Source: Lentzea indica
GTDB taxonomy: Bacteria; Actinomycetota; Actinomycetes; Mycobacteriales; Pseudonocardiaceae
DNA length: 40,600 nt
NCBI RefSeq assembly: GCF_012184385.1
Contig: NZ_VSRL01000057.1
Coordinates: 1-40,600, forward strand
Direction: 5' to 3'
Shown here one piece after another: positions 34,981-40,600 of this stretch (the first letter of the stretch is position 1; the number at the start of each line of letters is the position of its first letter). Under the pieces are notes generated by a model. The model searched no databases and was not told where the DNA came from. It was given only the letters and a program-made list of their open reading frames with translations. Made by a program: the position numbers and the translations under genes.

Positions 34981-35471
34981 TCGCCGGTCGTTCCGTCCAG
35001 CAGTTCCCTGACCACGTCCAGATGACCGGCGTGCCGGGCGGTCTCCTCGATGAGGTGCGCGAGCACCCATCGCACGGAGACCGTCCGGTCACCCCGGAAC
35101 GGCACCTCGGCATCCAGCTCGACACCGGCGAGGATCTCCCGGCTCACCGAGCACTGCCGCCGGTAGTCCGCCAGGAACCCGGCGAGCGTCTCGCCTTCCT
35201 CAACGCGCCAGTCCGCGTCGGGGTCCTCCATCGTGTAGGGCGCGCGCGACTCCCGTCCGGCCAGCACGACCTCGAACCAGTGGTGCTCGGTCCACCGCAC
35301 GTGCTTGACCACACCGGCCGCCGTCGTCAGCTTCGACGGCAGCACCGCGCGGACCGCGTCGTCGTCGGAGAGGCCGTCGATCTTGAGCTCGATCGTCGCA
35401 CGCAGGTAGTCCAGCATGGCCGTGTACGTCGCACGCTCATCGGCGACCAAGGGCGGTACATCTCGTGTCAT
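34977..35471 (-). CDS. DinB/DUF664 family protein
   Basis: A 164-aa four-helix protein of the DinB superfamily (DUF664 type), which includes mycothiol- and bacillithiol-dependent transferases. The metal-binding His residues are in VVKHVRWTEHHWFEVVL and VLAHLIEETARHAGHLDVVRE. The enzyme activity cannot be read; a mycothiol transferase is a fair guess in an actinobacterium. It follows the phytoene-desaturase-like gene by 27 bases and may be co-transcribed with it. Confidence 0.88.
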   Translation of the reverse strand: MTRDVPPLVADERATYTAMLDYLRATIELKIDGLSDDDAVRAVLPSKLTTAAGVVKHVRWTEHHWFEVVLAGRESRAPYTMEDPDADWRVEEGETLAGFLADYRRQCSVSREILAGVELDAEVPFRGDRTVSVRWVLAHLIEETARHAGHLDVVRELLDGTTGD

Positions 35472-35498
35472 GCGGCGCAGCCTGCATGAACGCCGATA

Positions 35499-36914
35499 TC
35501 ACCGCACCGAATTTATCCGCTGGGCCGCGAGCCGCCCGGAGATCAGCACCGGCGGCACTCCGACGCCCGGTGTGGTCCCCGCGCCGGCCAACGCCACGTT
35601 CTCGGCGCCGTGCACGACGTTGCGCGGCCGGAACGGTCCCGTCTGCGCAAAGGTGTGCGCGAGCCCGAACGGCGTCCCCGCCGCGTTGCCCCAGTCGACC
35701 GGCGTGACGAGCACCTCGTCCTCGACAGCCGCACCGAATCCGTCCAGCCCACGGGCCTCCAACGTCCGCACGAGCTCGTCGCGGTACCTCGGCCCGATCC
35801 GCCGCCAGTCCATCGGCCCGGTCTTCAGGTTCGGGCAAGGCGCCAGCACGTAGTGCAGCCCGTCCTGCGCGTGCGTGACGAGCAACGACGGGTCCGCCAT
35901 CAACCGTCCCTTGTGGACGATCTCGTCGAACGTGCTCCGCCACGCCGCCCCGAACAGGATGTTGTGGTGCCCCAGGTCCCACGTGCGGTTCGTCGCCGCG
36001 TGCAACACGACCGCCGACGGCGACCAGCGGTGCCCGAGCGGCCGCCGCGGGCTCTTTCCGAGCAACCGATACGCGTCCGGCAGCTCACACGCCAGCACCA
36101 CGGCGTCACACTCGATGCGCTCCTCGGCCGTGTGCACGGCCGTCACGCGCGCACCACGCCACTCCAGCCGCGTGACCGTTGCGCCATAACGGAACTCCGC
36201 ACCGTGCTTCTCAGCCGCTCTGCTCAAAGCCTGAGGCACCGCGTGCATCCCACCGCGCGGGTAGTACACACCGGCGATGGTGTCCATGTACGCGATGACC
36301 GCATACGCCGCGAGGGCCTGCTGCGGCGGCACCCCCGCGTACAACGCCTGGAACGAAAACAGCCTGATCAACCGCTCGTCGCGCAGAAACCGCCGCAGCT
36401 GAGGTTCCAGCCGCCCGAACCCACCCAGCTTCGCCAGCGTCACGAGCTCCGGCCTCACCAGGCCGAACGGCGAGTCGAAGTTCGCCCCGATGAAGTGCTC
36501 GCGCTGCACCGCGTACAGCTCACCCAGCCACCGCCGCAGCTCGCGGTACCCGGCCGCTTCCCTTGCGCCGCCCACGGTGCGGACCTCGGCCTCCATGGCC
36601 TCGGCATCGGTGTGCACCGCCATGCGCGACCCGTCCGCGAACCGTGCGTGGTAGGCCGGATCGACCCTGTCGAGCGTCAGCCAGTCCGCCAGCCGCTCCC
36701 CCACGGCCCCGAACGCCTCGTCGAGGTGCTCCGGCATCGTCAGCACCGTCGGCCCGCTGTCCGCGGTGAGCCCGCCGACCTGGACCGTCCCGGCGCGACC
36801 GCCTGGGACATCAGCCTTTTCGAGCACGGTGACCCGGCGACCGGTGCCCTGCAGGTGCAACGCGGCCGACAGTCCGGCAAGACCGGCGCCCACCACCACG
36901 ACGTGGTCCGCCAT
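35499..36914 (-). CDS. crtI: Phytoene desaturase-like FAD enzyme (CrtI family)
   Basis: A 471-aa flavoprotein of the CrtI/retinol-saturase group. The N-terminus is the dinucleotide fold HVVVVGAGLAGLSAALHL with VLEKADVPGGRAGT. GLTADSGPTVLTMPEHLDEAF, YPRGGMHAVPQALSRAAEKHG and the end PGVGVPPVLISGRLAAQRI fit the family. ATG 36914 has AAGGAAG 5 bases upstream; the longer in-frame start at 37046 covers the intergenic region. No crtB or crtE lies nearby, so the substrate may be a carotenoid made elsewhere or a different lipid; the symbol is tentative. Confidence 0.85.
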   Translation of the reverse strand: MADHVVVVGAGLAGLSAALHLQGTGRRVTVLEKADVPGGRAGTVQVGGLTADSGPTVLTMPEHLDEAFGAVGERLADWLTLDRVDPAYHARFADGSRMAVHTDAEAMEAEVRTVGGAREAAGYRELRRWLGELYAVQREHFIGANFDSPFGLVRPELVTLAKLGGFGRLEPQLRRFLRDERLIRLFSFQALYAGVPPQQALAAYAVIAYMDTIAGVYYPRGGMHAVPQALSRAAEKHGAEFRYGATVTRLEWRGARVTAVHTAEERIECDAVVLACELPDAYRLLGKSPRRPLGHRWSPSAVVLHAATNRTWDLGHHNILFGAAWRSTFDEIVHKGRLMADPSLLVTHAQDGLHYVLAPCPNLKTGPMDWRRIGPRYRDELVRTLEARGLDGFGAAVEDEVLVTPVDWGNAAGTPFGLAHTFAQTGPFRPRNVVHGAENVALAGAGTTPGVGVPPVLISGRLAAQRINSVR

Positions 36915-37008
36915 GAGTACTTCCTTCGGGTGACAACGACCAATACGGCTAATGCCGCGCGGATCAGTCCGATGAGCACGGTAGTCGTTCACCACGAGGA
37001 GGCCCGTC

Positions 37009-37134
37009 TTGGCACCCGCACCCGCGTCCGTGCGTTCGCTCGTCATCGAGGCGATCGTGTTGGAACTCGTGACGAGCAGGCTGGGCAGCCTGTTCGTGCG
37101 GGTGGCGATGGCGCGGCTGAGGCCGAACGACTAG
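37009..37134 (+). CDS. Candidate small protein of 41 aa
   Basis: TTG 37009 has GAGGAGG 6 bases upstream and opens a frame of 41 residues (MAPAPASVRSLVIEAIVLEL, then [21 protein letters not shown]), with a stop overlapping the ftsQ stop. It looks amphipathic and helical, and the ribosome site is strong. No family is known to me. A GTG-only or leaderless reading is also possible. Confidence 0.4.
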   Translation: MAPAPASVRSLVIEAIVLELVTSRLGSLFVRVAMARLRPND

Positions 37135-37876
37135 GAAACCGTGGCCAGGTCCGGAGAAGACACGTCGAAGACCAGGCCTGGGCGAGTCAGCAGCACCATC
37201 AACACGGCCGCCTTGCGCGGAGTGTCGTCGGAGCTGCCCCACTTCACCACGCGGTTCCCGGTCAGCATGACCTTCACATCGCACCGGACGTCGCCGACAC
37301 GACCACGTCGGGCCGCAGCTTTTCCGGCAGCTCGTTCACGACCCCGACCACGGCGCGAGTGGCCGGGTCCGCGGACGACGGAGCGACGAGCACGAGTTCG
37401 GGCACGCCCGGCGCCGCCGTCGGCAGGACCGCGTAGTCCTTGCCGGTGGCGTCGACCAGGTGGAAGCCGTCGGGCAGCTTCACCGAGCCGACCGGGACGC
37501 GTTCGGTGATCAGCAACCGGACCGTGCCGGGGAGCTGGCGTTCGACCTCGACCGCGGCGACGCGCGGCAGGGCGGCGACGCGGTCGTGGATGCCCTTAAG
37601 GTCCAGGCGCACCAACGGAGATCCGGGTTCGATCGCCGCGGTCGAGCGAATCTCGTCCTCGGTCAGCACCACGGAGCCGCGGACGTCCACTCGGCGGACG
37701 CCCAGCAACGGCGTGAAGAACACGCTGTAGGTGAGGCCCACCACGGAAAGCAATGCCAGCAGAGCAACCAGACGGCGGCGCAGGATCACCCTGCGCCGCG
37801 CCCGGTACTCAGCGCTCTTCGGTCTCCGGTTCGCGGGGCGAACTCGCGTGGACCTTCCACGAACCGGGGCGCTCAT
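37131..37876 (-). CDS. ftsQ: Cell division protein FtsQ, frameshifted near the C-terminus
   Basis: A bitopic membrane protein linking FtsB/L to the divisome. The N-terminus is basic; one membrane segment ([19 protein letters not shown], about 36-54) precedes the POTRA domain ([20 protein letters not shown]) and the FtsQ domain ([19 protein letters not shown] region, then [11 protein letters not shown]). The open frame ends early at 37274. From about 37283 another frame continues [19 protein letters not shown], then [15 protein letters not shown] sequence and [11 protein letters not shown] to a stop at 37131, which is the normal FtsQ end. One missing base explains this; the repaired length of 248 aa is normal. 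The start overlaps the murC stop (ATGA). Confidence 0.93.
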
Positions 37877-39240
37877 GACAGCGCGCTGACGATCTCGGGA
37901 CCGAGCATCGTGACGTCACCCGCACCCATGGTCACCACCAGGTCACCCTCCTTGACCAGCCCGGCGACCAGCGCGGGCACGCGGTCGAACGACGGCTCGT
38001 AGTGCACGGAAGCCGTGACCTGGTCCGCGACCAGCGCACCGGTCACACCGGGCTGCGGCTCTTCACGCGCGCCGTAGACGTCCAGAACCACGACCTCGTC
38101 CGCCAGCGACAACGCGGCGGCGAACTCGGTGGCGAACGTGCGGGTGCGCGAATACAGATGTGGCTGGAACACCACGACGACACGACCAGCGGCCGCGACC
38201 GGACGTGCGGCACGTAGCTGTGCGTCGACCTCGGTCGGGTGGTGTGCGTAGTCGTCGTAGACGGACACGCCACCGGCACGGCCCTTGAACTCGAACCGCC
38301 GCCGCACGCCACCGAAAGCCGCCAGGCCTTCGAGCATCCCGGCCTGGTCCGCGCCCAGCTCCATGCCTGCCAAAAGCGCGGCAACGGCGTTCAACGCCAT
38401 GTGCTCGCCCGGCACCGCGACCCGGACCTCGACCGCCACACCGTCGATCTCGACGGACGCGAGCCCACCGCTCTCGAACGGCTTGTAGTCGACGATCCGC
38501 GCGTCCGTGGCGGTGCGCCCGTACTCGCGCACCCGGATCCCGCGGGCACGAGCCTCGGCGATCAGCCGAGCCGCACCGGGATCGTCCATACAGGACACCA
38601 GCACGCCACCCGGCGCGATCCGCTCCAGGAACGAGTCGAAAACAGCCGTGTAAGCCTCTACCGTGCCGTGGTGGTCGAGGTGGTCCGCCTCGACGTTCGT
38701 CACGACGGCGACCGACGGCGAGAAGAACAGGAACGAGCCGTCGGACTCGTCCGCCTCGGCCACGAACACGCCACCGGTGCCCTGGTGCGCGTTGGCGCCG
38801 GACTCGTTCAGGTCACCACCGATCGCGAACGACGGGTCGAGCCTGCAGTGCTGCAACGCGACGGTCAGCATCGACGTGGTCGACGTCTTGCCGTGCGTAC
38901 CGGCAACACACACGACGCGGTGGTCTTCCATCAACGCCGCGAGTGCCTCGGCACGGCGCAGCACCGTGATGCCGCGCTCACGAGCCGCCGAGTACTCCAG
39001 GTTCGACTCCTTGATCGCGGTCGACACCACGACCTCGGTCGGACCGCCCGCCAACTGGTCGAGGTTCGCGGCGTCGTGCCCGACGGCGATCTGCGCGCCC
39101 TGAGCGCGCAGGGCCAGCACGGTCCGCGAGTCCTTGGCGTCTGATCCGGACACCTGCGCACCACGCGCGAGAAGAATCCTGGCGATGCCGCTCATGCCGG
39201 CACCACCGATGCCGACGAGATGAACGCGTTCGAGACTCAC
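37873..39240 (-). CDS. murC: UDP-N-acetylmuramate-L-alanine ligase
   Basis: A 455-aa ATP-dependent ligase that adds the first L-Ala to UDP-MurNAc in peptidoglycan synthesis. Visible: [19 protein letters not shown] (UDP loop), the ATP loop [22 protein letters not shown] and [13 protein letters not shown], then the ligand-domain motif [11 protein letters not shown]. The length is normal. The GTG start overlaps the murG stop by 4 bases, and its own stop overlaps the ftsQ start, so all are translationally coupled. Confidence 0.98.
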   Translation of the reverse strand: MSLERVHLVGIGGAGMSGIARILLARGAQVSGSDAKDSRTVLALRAQGAQIAVGHDAANLDQLAGGPTEVVVSTAIKESNLEYSAARERGITVLRRAEALAALMEDHRVVCVAGTHGKTSTTSMLTVALQHCRLDPSFAIGGDLNESGANAHQGTGGVFVAEADESDGSFLFFSPSVAVVTNVEADHLDHHGTVEAYTAVFDSFLERIAPGGVLVSCMDDPGAARLIAEARARGIRVREYGRTATDARIVDYKPFESGGLASVEIDGVAVEVRVAVPGEHMALNAVAALLAGMELGADQAGMLEGLAAFGGVRRRFEFKGRAGGVSVYDDYAHHPTEVDAQLRAARPVAAAGRVVVVFQPHLYSRTRTFATEFAAALSLADEVVVLDVYGAREEPQPGVTGALVADQVTASVHYEPSFDRVPALVAGLVKEGDLVVTMGAGDVTMLGPEIVSALS

Positions 39241-40340
39241 TTCTTGATCACCTCCAGCACGGCGTGCGCGAGAATTTCGTCGGCCTCACGACGGCCGGTG
39301 CCCAGCGTCGCCTGCGACATCGCGGCCAACCGGCCACGATCAGCCATCAGCGGCACCACGAGCGACGCCACCTTCTCCGGCGTCAGCTCCTCGTCCGGCA
39401 CCAGCAGGCCACCACCGGCGGAGACGACAGGGCCGGCGTTGAGGGCCTGCTCGCCGTTGCCGTGCGGAAGCGGCACGAACACAGCGGGCAGACCGACGGC
39501 CGACACCTCGGCGACGGTCATCGCGCCGGAGCGGCACAGCACGGCGTCCGCGGCGGCGTACGCGAGGTCCATCCGCTCCAGGTACGGCACCGGCACGTAC
39601 GCGGGCGCGCCCGGAACCTGTTGCACGGCAAGGGCGTTCTTCGGGCCGTGCGCGTGCAGCACGCCGATGCCCGCGCGGGCGAACTCAGCGGCAACGGGTG
39701 CCACCGCCTCGTTGATCGAGCGCGCGCCCTGCGAACCACCGAACACCAGCAGCGTCGGCGCGTGCGGGTCCAGGCCGAAGAACCGGCGGGCCTCGTCGCG
39801 CAACGCGGCACGGTTCAGCGTCGTGATCGACTGGCGCAGCGGGATGCCGATGATCTGCGCGTCGGCCAGGCCGGAGTCCGGCACCGCCGCGGCGACGTAC
39901 TCCGCGAACTTGGCGCCGACCTTGTTCGCGAGACCGGCCTTGGCGTTCGCCTCGTGCACCACGATCGGCACGCGGCCACGCGCGGCCAGGTACGCGGGCA
40001 GCGCCACGTAGCCGCCGAATCCGACGACGACGTCCGCGCCGACGCGCTCCAGGATCTCACGCGTCTGCTTCACCGCTCCGCGCACGTTCAGCGGGAGCTT
40101 CAACAGGTCGAGGGTGGGCTTGCGCGGCATCGGCACCGGCGGGATCAGCTCCAGCGGGTACCCGCGGGCCGGCACGATCTTGCTTTCCAAGCCGCGCTCG
40201 GTGCCGAGCGCGACGACGCGTGCGTCCGGTCGCAGCCGCATGACCGCGTCGGCCAGCGCCAGTGCCGGCTCGATGTGTCCCGCGGTGCCACCACCTGCGA
40301 CCACGACGCACGGACCACTGGGGGCAGGGTGCCCGGTCAA
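39237..40340 (-). CDS. murG: UDP-N-acetylglucosamine transferase MurG
   Basis: A 367-aa membrane-associated glycosyltransferase that adds GlcNAc to lipid I to make lipid II. Visible: [20 protein letters not shown] (G loop for the lipid-linked substrate), [30 protein letters not shown] and the donor-site motif [26 protein letters not shown], then GEQALNA. The start is a TTG at 40340 with GGAGG 6 bases upstream, which settles it; other in-frame starts lie inside the fold. It lies 28 bases after the ftsW stop. Confidence 0.97.
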   Translation of the reverse strand: MTGHPAPSGPCVVVAGGGTAGHIEPALALADAVMRLRPDARVVALGTERGLESKIVPARGYPLELIPPVPMPRKPTLDLLKLPLNVRGAVKQTREILERVGADVVVGFGGYVALPAYLAARGRVPIVVHEANAKAGLANKVGAKFAEYVAAAVPDSGLADAQIIGIPLRQSITTLNRAALRDEARRFFGLDPHAPTLLVFGGSQGARSINEAVAPVAAEFARAGIGVLHAHGPKNALAVQQVPGAPAYVPVPYLERMDLAYAAADAVLCRSGAMTVAEVSAVGLPAVFVPLPHGNGEQALNAGPVVSAGGGLLVPDEELTPEKVASLVVPLMADRGRLAAMSQATLGTGRREADEILAHAVLEVIKK

Positions 40341-40368
40341 GACTTGCCTCCGGAATTGGTTGAATCAA

Positions 40369-40600
40369 TCAGTTGTATCGCCCGCGACCACGGGTCGAAC
40401 GGCCTTGCTCAGAACGGCCCTGTGTGCGCCGCGATTCGCGGCGACGGTACTCCGAGGGAGGAGCGGAACGTCCAGCCATACGACGTTCGTCGACGATCGG
40501 AAGTTGCGCGGTGCGCCTGCCCGGTGCGCGCGGAGGCGTGGACGGACGGACCGGCTTGCGCTTGGGCGGCGGCCGGTACGCCTCGGGCGCGGGCAGCTTG
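40369..40600 (-). CDS. ftsW: Probable FtsW lipid II polymerase, C-terminal tail (partial)
   Basis: The frame is open from the window edge to a stop at 40371-40369 and reads as a basic, Arg/Pro-rich cytoplasmic tail (EAYRPPPKRKPVRPSTPP, RRTAQLPIVDERR, GRSTRGRGRYN). Actinobacterial FtsW proteins carry long tails of this kind, and ftsW is the normal neighbour upstream of murG. No membrane segment is inside the window, so the call rests on position and composition. Confidence 0.65.
   Translation of the reverse strand, partial: KLPAPEAYRPPPKRKPVRPSTPPRAPGRRTAQLPIVDERRMAGRSAPPSEYRRRESRRTQGRSEQGRSTRGRGRYN

Noticed and set aside
35610..37436. A 608-residue plus-strand frame opposite the CrtI-like gene
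   Set aside because: Arg/Pro-rich composition, no motif, antisense to a clear flavoprotein.

Overview
The window looks like chromosomal DNA of a high-GC actinobacterium. The evidence is very GC-rich coding sequence with G/C third positions, a division and cell-wall (dcw) block of the actinobacterial type (ftsW, murG, murC, ftsQ, ftsZ), an Lsr2 nucleoid protein, a SigE-family ECF sigma factor, DasR-like operators, actinobacterial-type DnaA boxes and many GTG/TTG or leaderless starts. A member of the Pseudonocardiales (Lentzea/Saccharothrix/Actinosynnema-like) is my best guess; it is an inference from gene style only.

Layout. 1-2230 (-): a mannose/fructose/sorbose-family PTS operon (IIB, then IIC and IID in one reading frame, then the start of IIA), behind a promoter that contains a dre-like operator. 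2265-5254 (-): a secreted tachylectin-like protein, a broken LamG gene, tandem repeats and a tRNA read as Leu(CAA). 5307-8371: csoR with its operator, lsr2, and a pabA-pabB fusion. 8464-9791 (-): a SigE-type sigma factor and a membrane partner. 9986-13719 (+): a membrane metallophosphoesterase, then a polyamine operon (ornithine-decarboxylase-like enzyme, speD, speE). 13840-14046: a long imperfect palindrome with two opposed DnaA boxes and two divergent promoter-like motifs. 14216-17462 (-): an S9 peptidase, a DUF1295 gene and a cyclopropane-synthase remnant. 17596-22718: a secreted COG4315-type protein, the glyA-gcvT operon under a tandem glycine riboswitch, and four small genes. 23056-30124: a fatty-acid degradation region (CoA-transferase, acyl-CoA dehydrogenase, GNAT, thiolase, FadB-type enzyme, AraC regulator). 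30332-31800: three small envelope proteins. 31840-32072: direct repeats and a nested palindrome. 32454-40600: ftsZ, then a lectin, a DinB protein and a phytoene-desaturase-like enzyme, then ftsQ-murC-murG-ftsW.

How genes work together. IIA/IIB/IIC/IID would take up and phosphorylate a sugar, and the DasR-type operator suggests amino-sugar control. The ODC-like enzyme, SpeD and SpeE would make putrescine, decarboxylated AdoMet and spermidine. GcvT and GlyA handle glycine and one-carbon units and are switched by glycine. The acyl-CoA dehydrogenase, FadB-type enzyme and thiolase cover the steps of beta-oxidation. FtsW/MurG/MurC/FtsQ and FtsZ act in septal peptidoglycan synthesis.

A caution for the whole annotation: at least eight genes (cfa remnant, lamG, pabAB, DUF1295, thiolase, araC, the small Thr/Pro-rich protein and ftsQ) read correctly on both sides of a one-base frame change, and the PTS IIA start may be a ninth. 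Housekeeping genes such as ftsQ are among them, so indel errors in the assembly are more likely than mass gene decay. No insertion sequence, CRISPR array or phage gene was seen.
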